Source: Bradyrhizobium stylosanthis
GTDB taxonomy: Bacteria > Pseudomonadota > Alphaproteobacteria > Rhizobiales > Xanthobacteraceae
Direction: 5' to 3'
Length of the DNA: 64,000 nucleotides
Assembly (NCBI RefSeq): GCF_001641335.1
Contig: NZ_LVEM01000002.1
Span: 62,001-126,000, forward strand
Numbering within the stretch: position 1 is the stretch's first letter; every line of letters starts with the position of its first letter. Positions 1 to 8,793 of the stretch are shown here, piece by piece. Under the pieces are notes generated by a model, which searched no databases, was not told the origin of the DNA, and saw only the letters and a program-made list of their open reading frames with translations. A program made the translations under genes and the position numbers.

Positions 1-535
1 TGATCGAATTGAGTTTGGTGCGAAGCGAACCATCCACCATGCGGCTGCCAAGCTTGACGACGAGGCCACCGATGATCGAGGGATCGACTTTCACGTTCAG
101 CGCGACGTCCTTGCCGGTCACCGACTTCAGGGCAACCTTGAGGGCGTCGAGATTCTTGTCAGAGAGCGCTTCCGCCACCGTGACATCGGCCGTCGTCTCG
201 CCCTTGAACTTGGCGACAAGGACGCGATAGGCGCGGATGACGTCGGCCACCGCGAACAGGCGGCGGTTGGCGGTCAGCACTTTGAGGAAATTGGCGGAGA
301 TCCCGGCGATGCCGGCCTTGGCCAGCACGGCCGAGAGGGCCTTGGACTGGGCATCGGCCGCAAACACCGGACTGCGGACGAGGCGCTTGAGATCAGCGCT
401 TTCGTTCAGCAGACCCTCGAACTTGTCGAGATCGGCTTTGACCTCGTCGACCACTTTCTGGTCGCGGGCCAGTTCAAACAAGGCCGTTGCATAACGGCCG
501 GACACACCTGAAACGGACGTATCTTCTGCAGCCAC
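1..535 (-). CDS. atpH: ATP synthase F1 delta subunit (5' part; 3' end outside window)
   Basis: Encodes the delta subunit of the F1 sector, the stator link between F1 and the b subunits of F0. The visible 178 residues begin [10 protein letters not shown] and contain the helical N-terminal OSCP/delta domain ([13 protein letters not shown], then the SPVF segment) and the start of the C-terminal domain ([15 protein letters not shown], a delta signature). I chose the GTG at 533-535 because it sits directly before the conserved start of the domain. In related genomes atpH opens the atpHAGDC operon, so the rest should lie to the left of position 1. Identity is secure; the exact start is moderately sure. 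Confidence 0.93.
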   Translation of the reverse strand, partial: MAAEDTSVSGVSGRYATALFELARDQKVVDEVKADLDKFEGLLNESADLKRLVRSPVFAADAQSKALSAVLAKAGIAGISANFLKVLTANRRLFAVADVIRAYRVLVAKFKGETTADVTVAEALSDKNLDALKVALKSVTGKDVALNVKVDPSIIGGLVVKLGSRMVDGSLRTKLNSI

Positions 536-1184
536 AGACGCGCTCTTTTAGCTGTCAAATTCGCAAGGGAAAAACCGTCGCCACAAAGCGGCGCCTAGCG
601 ATCCAAGCCCTTGGAATTCAAGCGGGACTTTGATTTCCGGCCGACACGGGAAGTGCCGGGTCCGTTAAAATCGCGGCTTTGCTAACATAGCAGGCGCGCA
701 CGTGCAACATGACGCCAAATTAAAGGCATGAGGTTCTGTCGCCAGTTCGTCGCAGTCCACGACACTTCTTTGATGATCTGGACGACGGCCTGCCACGTCA
801 CGGAATTGCCGTGAGCCTTACGGCGGCATCGCGCCGTTTCGTTCCTGCCCTCAGCGCATAGCGGCCATGAACACGGATCGCTGAGCCGTGACTCGGACCG
901 GGCTGCCAGCTCTTCCCGAATACTTACCCAATTCTAAACGCCAAGTGTGATGACTTCGCTCTACAGTATTCATGAGTAATCGATTGGTTAAAGAATCCTT
1001 AAAGAGAAAGATTACGGAACATCGGCTGCAATATCGGTGCCAGTCACAAGATATTACATAGCGACACGTAACGGATTTACTGCCCAATTCACGCCGCATT
1101 GGGAATCGAAACGCCAAACCGCTCACAAACTTACGGGGGCTCCACTAGCCACATATGTGGCAATACTAGCTTAGGGACCACTAA
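536..1184. other. Intergenic region between divergent atpH and rlpA-like gene
   Basis: About 650 bases without a convincing gene. It must hold the atp operon promoter (minus) and the rlpA promoter (plus). Roughly 930-1090 is visibly AT-rich compared with the rest of the window. A perfect 14-bp palindrome lies at 1148-1161. A 91-codon minus-strand frame at 851-1126 has atypical composition, no recognisable domain and no good ribosome-binding site, so I do not call it. Confidence 0.6.
1148..1161 (+). promoter_or_regulatory. 14-bp perfect palindrome upstream of rlpA-like gene
   Basis: GCCACATATGTGGC is its own reverse complement and is centred about 30 bases before the ATG at 1185. It is flanked on both sides by CTAG. 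Position and symmetry suggest a dimeric regulator's operator or a 5' UTR hairpin; the regulator is unknown. Confidence 0.4.
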
Positions 1185-1685
1185 ATGCTGTCTTTGAAGA
1201 CGCTGGGCTCTGTGACCCGGCCGCGCACGGCGATCGCTTTCGTTGCTGCAACTCTCATCGTCGGTGGAACTGCCACCGAGGCTTCCGCCAAATCCCGGCA
1301 TCACCGTCATCATCATCACCGCCACCACGCCCAGGCCGATACCAACGCGACTTCCGATTGGCGCAATGCCAACGCCGCGATGACGCCGTCGCAGGGCACC
1401 GGCCGCAGCTTCTCCGGCATGGCCTCCTATTACGGCAACGAGTCCGGCAGCCGGACCGCCTCGGGCCAGCGCTTCAACCAGAACGCCATGACCGCGGCGC
1501 ACCGTTCGCTGCCGTTCGGCACCAAGCTCCGCGTCACCCATGGCGGCCAGAGCGTCATCGTCACCATCAATGACCGTGGCCCGTTCATCCGCGGCCGCGT
1601 GCTCGACCTCTCCACGGGCGCAGCCCGCGCCATCGGCCTCACTGGTGCCGGCGTCGGCCGCGTCACCGCGGAAGTCGTCTCCTAA
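1185..1685 (+). CDS. RlpA-like double-psi beta-barrel protein (septal lytic transglycosylase family)
   Basis: A 166-residue exported protein. Residues about 15-35 form a signal peptide ending in ATEASA. A strikingly His-rich stretch follows (about residues 38-48, HHRHHHHRHH). The RlpA barrel starts near residue 75 (FSGMASYYGNE, then SGQRFNQNAMTAAHRSLPFG, and NDRGPFIRGRVLDLS), which is the family hallmark. RlpA proteins bind or cleave denuded peptidoglycan at the septum. There is no SPOR domain, so this is the short form common in Rhizobiales. The His tract could bind metal, but that is inference. It is monocistronic, with a terminator at 1773-1806. Confidence 0.85.
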   Translation: MLSLKTLGSVTRPRTAIAFVAATLIVGGTATEASAKSRHHRHHHHRHHAQADTNATSDWRNANAAMTPSQGTGRSFSGMASYYGNESGSRTASGQRFNQNAMTAAHRSLPFGTKLRVTHGGQSVIVTINDRGPFIRGRVLDLSTGAARAIGLTGAGVGRVTAEVVS

Positions 1686-1772
1686 GGGGCGCTAAAGCGC
1701 CTCTACCGACCAGCGCAGTTCCCGTCATCGTCCGCGGACATTGTGAGCGGCGGGATCAGCCCGGGTGAAACA

Positions 1773-1806
1773 AGCCCGCCGTCTTGGGGGACGGCGGGCT
1801 TTTTGT
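1773..1806 (+). terminator. Rho-independent terminator after the rlpA-like gene
   Basis: An 11-bp GC-rich stem (AGCCCGCCGTC at 1773 with GACGGCGGGCT at 1790) and a short loop are followed directly by a run of five T. Confidence 0.85.
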
Positions 1807-1820
1807 TTGTGTGGTCGCAT

Positions 1821-1855
1821 CTCGTGTCCCGGACGCGCTGCGTCCGGGGCACGAG
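1821..1855. repeat. Short palindromic repeat (CTCGTGTCCCGGACGCG type)
   Basis: An inverted repeat (CTCGTGTCCCGGACGC ... GCGTCCGGGGCACGAG). Longer elements with the same arms recur at 19566-19700 and 34555-34704. Confidence 0.7.
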
Positions 1856-1887
1856 ACCGAGGGTTTCCGCACCACGTCATCAACATC

Positions 1888-1971
1888 GTCATTGCGAGGA
1901 GCGCAGCGACGAAGCAATCCAGACTGCCTCCGCGGAAACACTCTGGATTGCTTCGCTGCGCTCGCAATGAC
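1888..1971. repeat. Palindromic intergenic repeat (GTCATTGCGAGGAGCG family)
   Basis: An 84-bp imperfect palindrome with arms GTCATTGCGAGGAGCG and CGCTCGCAATGAC. Its inner part is GAAGCAATCCAG/CTGGATTGCTTC. A half copy with the same inner CCTCCGCGGA motif and right arm occurs at 25635-25680. Such elements are widespread in Bradyrhizobium and Rhodopseudomonas. Confidence 0.8.
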
Positions 1972-2003
1972 GGGGAGAGAGCGGGGAACCCTACAAGAGG
2001 TGC

Positions 2004-2093
2004 CGTAGGGTGGGCAAAGGCGCGGAGCGCCGTGCCCACGATTTCTCGCGATGGAAAGAATTCGTGGGCACGCTTCGCTTTGCCCACCCTACG
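2004..2093. repeat. Palindromic intergenic repeat (CGTAGGGTGGGCAAAG family, copy 1)
   Basis: A 90-bp element with arms CGTAGGGTGGGCAAAG and CTTTGCCCACCCTACG, plus an inner GCGCCGTGCCCACGA/TCGTGGGCACGC pairing. It lies 12 bp beyond the priA stop codon. Other copies are at 60595-60685 and 63241-63332. Confidence 0.85.
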
Positions 2094-2105
2094 AGAGCTC
2101 GAGGT

Positions 2106-4316
2106 TTACAAGAAGCTCTGCGGATCGACGTCGACCTCGAGCTTCAGATTGCCCGTCGTCTTCGGACACACCGCGAGCCAGTTGCGCAAATAGTCCGAGA
2201 GATCGAAACCGCGCGCCGATTTCACCAGGATGCGGAACCGGTAGCGGCCCTTGATCACCGCGAGCGGTGCTTCGGCCGGGCCGAGCACCACGACGCGCTC
2301 ATCGCGCGGCGCGAGCGCCACCAGCCTGCGGCCAAAGCCTTCCGCGTTCGGGCGGTCGCCTGCCGAAATGATCAAGCTCGCGAGGCGGCCGAACGGCGGA
2401 TAGAGCGTGCGCTCGCGCAGGTCGATCTCGCTGTCGTAGAAGGCCTCGCGGTCGCAGGCGATCAGCGCCTTCATGACGGGATGATCGGGCTGATGCGTCT
2501 GGAGATAGCCGACGCCGCGGCCCTGCTCGCGGCCGGCGCGGCCGATCACCTGGTTGAGCAATTGCCAGGTGCGCTCCGCCGCGCGCGGATCGCCGTTACT
2601 GAGGCCGAGATCCGCATCGACCACGCCGACGAGATTGAGCCGCGGGAAATTGTGGCCCTTGGCGACGAGCTGGGTGCCGATGATGATGTCGACGCGCCCT
2701 TCGGCGATCTCGGCAAGTTCCGAGCGCATCGTCTCGATCGAGGTGATGAGATCGCTCGACAGCACCATGGTGCGCGCGTCCGGGAACAGCGCGGCCGCCT
2801 CTTCCTGCAGGCGCTCGACGCCGGGCCCGACCGCGACCAGCGATTCCTCGGCCGAGCAATGCGGGCAGAGATGCGGGCGCGGCATCGAGAAGCCGCAGTG
2901 ATGACAGACGAGGCGCTGGCGGAAGCGGTGATCGACCAGCCAGGCATCGCAGATGGTGCAGGCGAAGCGATGGCCGCAGCCGCGGCACAGCGTCAGCGGC
3001 GCATAGCCGCGGCGATTGAGGAACAGCAGCGCCTGCTCGCGCTTCTCGATCGCCTTCTTGATCTCGCCGGCAAGCCGCGGCGAGATATAGCGGCCGCGCG
3101 CAGGCGGCTCGCGGCGCATGTCGATGGCCTCGATATGCGGCATGTGCTGGCCGCCGAAGCGCGAGGGCAGCGCGACGCGCTGATAGCGGTTCTTGCGCGC
3201 ATTGACCTCGGATTCCACCGACGGCGTGGCGGAGGCCAGCACGACCGGGATTTTTGCGATGTGCCCGCGCACCACCGCCATGTCGCGGGCGTGGTAATGC
3301 ACGCCCTCGTCCTGCTTGTAGGCCTGGTCGTGCTCTTCATCGACCACGATGAGGCCGAGATTGGCGTAAGGCAGAAACAGCGCCGAGCGCGCGCCGACCA
3401 CGACCGGCGCGCTTCCGTCGGCGATCGCAGCCCAGTTGCGCGCGCGGGTGCGCGGCGTGAGCTCGGAGTGCCACTCGATCGGGCGCACGCCGAAGCGCAG
3501 CGCAAAGCGGTCGAGGAACTGGCCGGTGAGCGCGATCTCCGGCATCAGGATCAGCGCCTGCTTGCCGCGGCGCATGACTTCCGCGACGGCCTCGAAATAG
3601 ACCTCGGTCTTGCCCGAGCCGGTGACGCCGTCGAGCAGCGCGACGTGGAAGGTGCCGTTGGCCGCGAGCGCGCGCATGGCATCGACGCCGGCACGCTGCA
3701 GCGGCGAGAAATCCGGACGGCCGAATTCCGGATCAGGAGCTGGCGGCGGCGCCGGTGGCGGCATCGGCTCGACCGTCAGCGTGCCTTCATCAACGAGGCC
3801 GTCGATCACGCCGGCGGAGACGCCCGCCTCCTTCGCCGCCTCGGACTTGCCGTGCAGCAGCCGGTCCGACAGCACCTCGATCACGCGCGCCCGCGCGGGC
3901 GTCAGCCGCTTGGGGGGATCGCCTGTCAGCCGCACGCCGGGGCGCACCCGCTCCGGGCCGAGATTTTCGCCCATCCGCAGGCACATGCGCAGCACCATGC
4001 CGCGCGGGCTCAGCGTGTAATTGGCGACCCAGTCGACCACCGAGCGCAGCTCGGGCTTGAGCGGCGCGAGGTCGAGCTTCTCGCTGACCTCCTTCAGGCG
4101 GTTGTGCAGCCGCGGATCGGGATTGGCGTTTTCGCCCCAGACCACGCCAAGCACCTCGCGCGGCCCGAGCGGGACGCCGACCAGATCGCCCGCCTTCAGC
4201 TCCATGCCGCGCGGGATCTTGTAGGAATAGGTCTGGTCGAGCGCGACCGGCACCAGCACGTCGACCATGCGGGTCGCGTTGGCGGGGGCGGCGTTGCTGC
4301 GCGAGGTATGATCCAT
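2106..4316 (-). CDS. priA: Primosomal protein N' (replication restart helicase)
   Basis: A 736-residue 3'-5' superfamily 2 helicase that reloads the replisome at stalled forks. The N-terminal DNA-binding domain (VDVLVPVALDQTYSYKIP) is followed by Walker A GVTGSGKTEVYFE, the DEAH-type box VVDEEHDQAYKQ and the two zinc clusters (CRGCGHRFACTICD and CHHCGFSM...CPHC) inside the helicase core. The C-terminal helicase motifs GTQLVAKGHNFP and QVIGRAGREQ are intact. The ATG at 4316 gives the usual family length. It is divergent from xerC, 112 bp away; the order atpH...priA/xerC is typical of the group. Confidence 0.97.
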   Translation of the reverse strand: MDHTSRSNAAPANATRMVDVLVPVALDQTYSYKIPRGMELKAGDLVGVPLGPREVLGVVWGENANPDPRLHNRLKEVSEKLDLAPLKPELRSVVDWVANYTLSPRGMVLRMCLRMGENLGPERVRPGVRLTGDPPKRLTPARARVIEVLSDRLLHGKSEAAKEAGVSAGVIDGLVDEGTLTVEPMPPPAPPPAPDPEFGRPDFSPLQRAGVDAMRALAANGTFHVALLDGVTGSGKTEVYFEAVAEVMRRGKQALILMPEIALTGQFLDRFALRFGVRPIEWHSELTPRTRARNWAAIADGSAPVVVGARSALFLPYANLGLIVVDEEHDQAYKQDEGVHYHARDMAVVRGHIAKIPVVLASATPSVESEVNARKNRYQRVALPSRFGGQHMPHIEAIDMRREPPARGRYISPRLAGEIKKAIEKREQALLFLNRRGYAPLTLCRGCGHRFACTICDAWLVDHRFRQRLVCHHCGFSMPRPHLCPHCSAEESLVAVGPGVERLQEEAAALFPDARTMVLSSDLITSIETMRSELAEIAEGRVDIIIGTQLVAKGHNFPRLNLVGVVDADLGLSNGDPRAAERTWQLLNQVIGRAGREQGRGVGYLQTHQPDHPVMKALIACDREAFYDSEIDLRERTLYPPFGRLASLIISAGDRPNAEGFGRRLVALAPRDERVVVLGPAEAPLAVIKGRYRFRILVKSARGFDLSDYLRNWLAVCPKTTGNLKLEVDVDPQSFL

Positions 4317-4428
4317 GAGGAGAGAATCGGAACCTTGGGGCCTTCAGGCTAGCGCCGCGGCGCGGCCTTAGCGAACGGTAAACGGATGTGATGCGATATA
4401 CTGTGCGGAATCATTACGTCCAGAGCGC

Positions 4429-5394
4429 ATGAGCAAAGCGGCCGCCCCCCAGATCGAGCTCGCCAGCGCCGATCCCTCGATCGCGCAGGAGATGGCGCGC
4501 TGGCTGTCGCATCTCGGCGCCGAACGGCGGCTGTCGCCGAAGACGCTGGAGGCCTATGGCCGCGATTTGCGGCAGTGCCTGGATTTCCTCTGTGCCCATT
4601 GGGGCGAGCGCGTGACGCTCGACCGCTTCGCCGCGCTGGAAGCGACCGATGTGCGCGCCTTCATGGCGATGCGCCGCGCCGACGACATCGCCGGCCGTTC
4701 ACTGATGCGCGCGTTGGCGGGCCTGCGCTCCTTCGGCCGCTTCCTCGAGCGCGAGGGCAAGGGCAAGGTGGGCGCGCTCTCCGCAATCCGCGCACCGAAG
4801 GTCGCAAAAAGCCTGCCGAAGCCGCTGCCAATGGCCTCCGCAAAGCGTCTTGCCGATGCCGACGAGCGCGCCGGCGAGGAACGCGAGACCTGGATCCTCG
4901 CGCGCGATGCCGCGGTGATGGCGCTGCTGTACGGCTCGGGCCTGCGCATCTCCGAAGCGTTGGGGTTGAAGCGCCGCGAAGTGCCGAAGCCCGGCGAGGG
5001 CGACGTGCTGGTCGTGACGGGCAAAGGCAACAAGACCCGCATGGTGCCGGTGCTGCAGAACGTGCTGGAGCTGGTGCAGGAATACGTCGCGATGTGCCCC
5101 TACCCGCTGCCGGCGGAGGGACCGATCTTCGTCGGCGCGCGCGGCGGCCCGCTCTCGCCGCGCATCATCCAGCTCGCGATGGAGCGGCTGCGCGGCGCGC
5201 TCGGGCTGCCCGACAGCGCCACGCCGCACGCGCTCCGCCACTCCTTCGCCACGCATCTGCTCTCGCGCGGCGGCGATCTGCGCGCGATCCAGGAACTGCT
5301 CGGCCATTCCTCGCTCTCGACCACGCAGATCTACACCGGCATCGATTCCGAGCGCCTGCTGGAAGTCTATGCAAGCGCGCATCCGCGGCGGTGA
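4429..5394 (+). CDS. xerC: Tyrosine recombinase XerC
   Basis: A 321-residue site-specific recombinase that acts with XerD at dif to resolve chromosome dimers. The N-terminal SAM-like core-binding domain covers about residues 18-115. The catalytic domain carries all expected residues: Arg173 in GSGLRISEAL, Lys199 in TGKGNKTR, His267 and Arg270 in HALRHSFATHLL, His293 in LLGHSSLSTTQ and nucleophile Tyr302 in QIYTG. XerC rather than XerD is chosen from the priA neighbourhood seen in other alphaproteobacteria. It is a housekeeping gene; nothing around it suggests an integrated element. Confidence 0.92.
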   Translation: MSKAAAPQIELASADPSIAQEMARWLSHLGAERRLSPKTLEAYGRDLRQCLDFLCAHWGERVTLDRFAALEATDVRAFMAMRRADDIAGRSLMRALAGLRSFGRFLEREGKGKVGALSAIRAPKVAKSLPKPLPMASAKRLADADERAGEERETWILARDAAVMALLYGSGLRISEALGLKRREVPKPGEGDVLVVTGKGNKTRMVPVLQNVLELVQEYVAMCPYPLPAEGPIFVGARGGPLSPRIIQLAMERLRGALGLPDSATPHALRHSFATHLLSRGGDLRAIQELLGHSSLSTTQIYTGIDSERLLEVYASAHPRR

Positions 5395-5403
5395 GGCTGC
5401 GGC

Positions 5404-5973
5404 TCAGTTGCCAAGATATTCGATCCCGTAGACGTAGTTCGAGCCGCGACCAACCTCGACGCTGACCACCGGTTTGAATCTCTCCAGCCGTTCGTAGAGC
5501 GGCGCCGTGACCTTCACCGTTTGGCCTGCGATGCGGACGAGATAGTCCGCCCGCCTGCTGCCGGTCGACCTCCACGCACGATCGACACGGCCTTCGATCA
5601 CGATCCGCGACGTCAGGTGATCGAGCACCAGCATTCGTCCGGCATACAAGGCAAGGCCGGCGCCGAGCAGCACGATCAGGATCATGAAGGCCAACGGCTT
5701 CGCCTTGTCGCGCCATGAGCCGTAAAGCGGCTGTCGCAGCTGCGAGCCGATCATCGCGAGGCCGAGAACGACGAGGCCGACATGAACGTCATTGACGGCG
5801 ATGATCGAGCTCTTGTCATAAAACAGCAACAGGCCGAGATAGGCCGCGCAGACCACGAAGACGATCTTGCCGATGAACGAGAAAGCCGCGCTGTTGCGGG
5901 CCTTCCATAGCGCAAGGGCCGCGAGGACAATGAACGGCCAGAAGCAGGCTGCGATGAATTCCGCGGTGCTCAT
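5404..5973 (-). CDS. Hypothetical membrane protein with C-terminal soluble domain
   Basis: A 189-residue protein I do not recognise. About four hydrophobic segments are visible (near residues 7-22, 33-50, 64-76 and 90-108). A soluble C-terminal part of about 75 residues follows (EGRVDRAWRSTGSRRADYLVRIAGQ), which resembles small beta-rich periplasmic domains. It converges with xerC, 9 bp from the xerC stop. Translation probably starts at the ATG at 5973. Confidence 0.65.
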   Translation of the reverse strand: MSTAEFIAACFWPFIVLAALALWKARNSAAFSFIGKIVFVVCAAYLGLLLFYDKSSIIAVNDVHVGLVVLGLAMIGSQLRQPLYGSWRDKAKPLAFMILIVLLGAGLALYAGRMLVLDHLTSRIVIEGRVDRAWRSTGSRRADYLVRIAGQTVKVTAPLYERLERFKPVVSVEVGRGSNYVYGIEYLGN

Positions 5974-6090
5974 GGGACAGGACTAGAGCAGCCCTGAACG
6001 CCAGACCATTAATTGCAACCGTCATGGCGCTTGGCACTTGCGCCCGTCGCGCGGTTCGGTCAATCGTTGGTAAATGGCCAGGAGGGATTT

Positions 6091-6681
6091 ATGAGCGCAC
6101 ACGAAAGCATGGAGCATGCCGAGCACGCCGAGCACGCGTCCGGATCGAACAAGAAGATCGCGCTCCTGATCGCCGTGCTGGCGCTGTTCCTGGCGATCTC
6201 GGAAACGCTTGGCAAGGGCGCCCAGACCGAATCGATCAGCAAGAACGTCGAGGCCGCCAATCTCTGGGCATTCTTCCAGGCCAAGAGCATCCGTCGCACC
6301 GTGGTGCTGACCGCCTCCGAGCAGGGCAAGCTGACGCTGGCCAGTGCGACCGACGACGCCCAGAAGGCGCTCGTGCAGAAGCAGGTCGACGACTGGACCA
6401 AGACCGCGGCGCGCTACCGCTCCGAGCCCGAGACCGGCGAAGGCACCGAGCAGCTCGCCGAGAAGGCCAAGCATGCCGAGCACGAGCGCGACGAGGCGAC
6501 CGCGAAGTACCATCATTTCGAGCTGGCCTCCGCCGCCTTCCAGATCGGCATCGTGCTGGCCTCGGCCACCATCATCACCGGCATGATCGCGCTCGCCTAT
6601 GTCGGCGGCGTCCTGACCCTCGCCGGCCTGCTCATGACGGCGCTCGGCCTGTGGTGGCCGCATCTGCTGCATTTGCATTGA
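6091..6681 (+). CDS. DUF4337 membrane protein
   Basis: A 196-residue protein. The ATG at 6091 is preceded by a strong Shine-Dalgarno (CAGGAGGGATTT), so an upstream in-frame start at 6013 is rejected. The sequence has a His/Glu-rich cytoplasmic N-terminus (HESMEHAEHAEHA), one membrane helix (about residues 24-38), a charged helical domain of about 90 residues (likely coiled coil, EQLAEKAKHAEHERDEA) and two C-terminal membrane helices. This layout matches DUF4337. Function unknown. Confidence 0.8.
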   Translation: MSAHESMEHAEHAEHASGSNKKIALLIAVLALFLAISETLGKGAQTESISKNVEAANLWAFFQAKSIRRTVVLTASEQGKLTLASATDDAQKALVQKQVDDWTKTAARYRSEPETGEGTEQLAEKAKHAEHERDEATAKYHHFELASAAFQIGIVLASATIITGMIALAYVGGVLTLAGLLMTALGLWWPHLLHLH

Positions 6682-6700
6682 GGGGCTGACGCACCACACT

Positions 6701-6756
6701 CCGCCGTCGTCCCGGCCCCCCGTGCGCAATTGCGCACTAGGCCGGGACGACAGCGG
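6701..6756. repeat. Palindromic intergenic repeat (CCGTCGTCCCGGCC type)
   Basis: Arms CCGCCGTCGTCCCGGCC and GGCCGGGACGACAGCGG enclose the perfect palindrome GTGCGCAATTGCGCAC. It lies between two convergent genes and could act as a bidirectional terminator. Confidence 0.7.
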
Positions 6757-6770
6757 AGGACTTGGCTGAG

Positions 6771-7301
6771 CTAGCGCGCCTCGTGCACGCTCTTCCTGAA
6801 ACGCTGGATCAGGCGCAGCGTGCGTGACGACCAGCCTTCGCCGTTGCCGGCGATCAGCTCGCGGATGCGGCGCTTGATCGGGTCGACCATCTCGTGCGCC
6901 TTGGCGCGCACCTTCAGCACGAGCTCGTAGGTCCGCTCGAACCAGTGCATCTCCAGGAGCTTGTCGCGCGTGACGTCGAACACGAAGGCGGTGACGCCGA
7001 CGCCGAGCATCTTCGCAAACAGGAACGTGGACACGCCGCTGAACCAGTATTCGTGAGCGAGCAGCCACAGGCCGATCAGCTTGAGCGGAAACAGCGGGAT
7101 GATCGGCACCGCGAAGATGATGAGCGTCATCGACGGCGACAGCGCGTCGACGCGGTCCGACAGCCATTGCTTGAAGCGCGCGAGCGGGATGGCTGCGACA
7201 ACCCGCGCGACGATCGGCTCGAGATGGTCCCATAGCCATGCTTCGATCAGGAAGATGATCGCAAGCAGGACCCAGACCGGTTGCAATAGGCGGCGCAGCA
7301 T
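6771..7301 (-). CDS. Hypothetical membrane protein
   Basis: A 176-residue protein starting at the ATG at 7301 (MLRRLLQPVWVLL). A longer frame to 7469 would overlap lpdA and has no signal. Two or three hydrophobic segments occur (near residues 8-22, 57-85 and 90-108), including a Pro-rich one (FAVPIIPLFPLKLIG). The C-terminal third is Arg-rich (KRRIRELIAGNGEGW). It lies 35 bp downstream of lpdA on the same strand and may be the last gene of the suc-lpd transcript. No family recognised. Confidence 0.65.
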   Translation of the reverse strand: MLRRLLQPVWVLLAIIFLIEAWLWDHLEPIVARVVAAIPLARFKQWLSDRVDALSPSMTLIIFAVPIIPLFPLKLIGLWLLAHEYWFSGVSTFLFAKMLGVGVTAFVFDVTRDKLLEMHWFERTYELVLKVRAKAHEMVDPIKRRIRELIAGNGEGWSSRTLRLIQRFRKSVHEAR

Positions 7302-7335
7302 GTGTTTCCCGCCCGATTCGTCGTTGGGCGCGAGC

Positions 7336-8736
7336 CTACATATGGATGGCCCGCTTGCCGACTGCAAGCGCGGCCTCCTTGACGGCCTCCGAGCGGGTCG
7401 GATGGGCGTGGCAGGTCCGCGCCAGATCTTCCGCACTGCCCCCAAATTCCATGAGGACGCAGGCTTCATGGATCATTTCGCCGGCCTCAATGCCGATTAT
7501 GTGCACCCCGAGCACGCGATCGGTCTTCGCATCTGCGAGAATCTTCACGAAACCATCGGTGGTCTGGTTGACCTTGGAGCGGCCGTTGGCGGTAAAGGGA
7601 AACTTCCCGACGGTATAGGCGACACCCGCCTGCTTCAGTTCTTCCTCGGTCTTGCCGACGGAGGACACTTCCGGCGTGGTATACACGACGCCCGGGATCA
7701 CGTCGTAGTTCACGTGGCCGGCCTGGCCGGCGATGATCTCGGCAACCGCAACGCCCTCGTCCTCGGCCTTGTGCGCGAGCATGGGGCCGGCGACGACGTC
7801 GCCGATCGCATAGACGCCCTTCAGGCTAGTGGCGAAATGCGGATCGATCTGGACGCGGCCGCGATTGTCCAGCGCCACGCCGGCTTCCTTGAGGCCGAGG
7901 CTTTCGGTGTAGGGCACGCGGCCGATGCAGACGAGAACGACGTCGGCTTCCAGCGTCTCGGCGGCGCCGCCGGCGGCGGGCTCGACGGTCGCCTTCAGCG
8001 TCTTGCCGGAGGTGTCGACGCCGGTGACCTTGGCGCCGAGCTTGAACGCAAAGCCCTGCTTCTCGAGGATGCGCTGGAATTGCTTTGCAATTTCGCCGTC
8101 CATGCCGGGCAGGATGCGGTCGAGGAATTCGACGACGACGACTTCAGCACCGAGGCGCTTCCACACCGAGCCGAGCTCGAGGCCGATCACGCCGGCGCCC
8201 ACGATGAGCAGCTTGCCCGGGACCTTGTCCAGCGACAGCGCGCCGGTCGAGGACACGATGCGCTTCTCGTCGATCTCGATGCCCTTGAGGCGCGCGATGT
8301 CGGAGCCGGTGGCGATCACGATGTTCTTGGTCTCAACGATCTGCGACTTACCGTCGGCGGAGACTTCGACCTTGCCGGTCCCCAGGATCTTGCCGGTGCC
8401 CTTGAGCACGTCGACCTTGTTCTTCTTCATCAGGAATTCGACGCCCTTGACGTTGCCGTCGATGCCCTGCTGCTTGAAGTTCATCATCGCGGGAAGATCG
8501 AGCTTCGGCGATGACACCGACACGCCCATCTTGGCGAAGGAATGCCCGGCTTCCTCGAACATCTCGGAGGCGTGCAGCAGTGCCTTGGACGGCATGCAGC
8601 CGACGTTGAGGCAGGTGCCGCCGAGCGTTGCGTTCTTTTCGACCACGGCGACTTTCATGCCGAGCTGGCTAGCGCGCACTGCGCAGACATAACCGCCCGG
8701 TCCGGTGCCGATGACGACGAGATCGTAGGTAGCCAT
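7336..8736 (-). CDS. lpdA: Dihydrolipoyl dehydrogenase (E3)
   Basis: A 466-residue FAD flavoprotein that reoxidises dihydrolipoamide of 2-oxoacid dehydrogenase complexes and passes electrons to NAD+. FAD-binding GTGPGGY (residues 10-16), the redox disulfide in [13 protein letters not shown], the NAD-binding [13 protein letters not shown] and the C-terminal catalytic pair in [14 protein letters not shown] are all present. Being last of the sucAB-type enzymes in the operon, it most likely serves 2-oxoglutarate dehydrogenase; sharing with other complexes cannot be excluded. Confidence 0.97.
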   Translation of the reverse strand: MATYDLVVIGTGPGGYVCAVRASQLGMKVAVVEKNATLGGTCLNVGCMPSKALLHASEMFEEAGHSFAKMGVSVSSPKLDLPAMMNFKQQGIDGNVKGVEFLMKKNKVDVLKGTGKILGTGKVEVSADGKSQIVETKNIVIATGSDIARLKGIEIDEKRIVSSTGALSLDKVPGKLLIVGAGVIGLELGSVWKRLGAEVVVVEFLDRILPGMDGEIAKQFQRILEKQGFAFKLGAKVTGVDTSGKTLKATVEPAAGGAAETLEADVVLVCIGRVPYTESLGLKEAGVALDNRGRVQIDPHFATSLKGVYAIGDVVAGPMLAHKAEDEGVAVAEIIAGQAGHVNYDVIPGVVYTTPEVSSVGKTEEELKQAGVAYTVGKFPFTANGRSKVNQTTDGFVKILADAKTDRVLGVHIIGIEAGEMIHEACVLMEFGGSAEDLARTCHAHPTRSEAVKEAALAVGKRAIHM

Positions 8737-8793
8737 GAGAGAAAGTCCCGTAGGTTTAGCGTGATGGGGATGTGTCAGCGTCCGCGCGGCGCG

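Noticed and set aside
851..1126. 91-codon minus-strand frame in the atpH-rlpA gap
   Set aside because: Atypical composition, no Shine-Dalgarno, no domain, and it occupies the region where promoters are expected.
1725..2087. Minus-strand frame starting MGKAKRAHEFF
   Set aside because: Lies entirely in two palindromic repeats; the same peptide arises from other repeat copies, so it is repeat-derived.
2010..4352. 780-codon plus-strand frame opposite priA
   Set aside because: Antisense shadow of a high-GC gene; composition is Arg/Ala/Asp rich without domains, while priA is complete on the other strand.
4429..5394. xerC as part of an integrated element
   Set aside because: Catalytic residues, length and priA neighbourhood are those of the housekeeping recombinase; no att sites or phage genes nearby.
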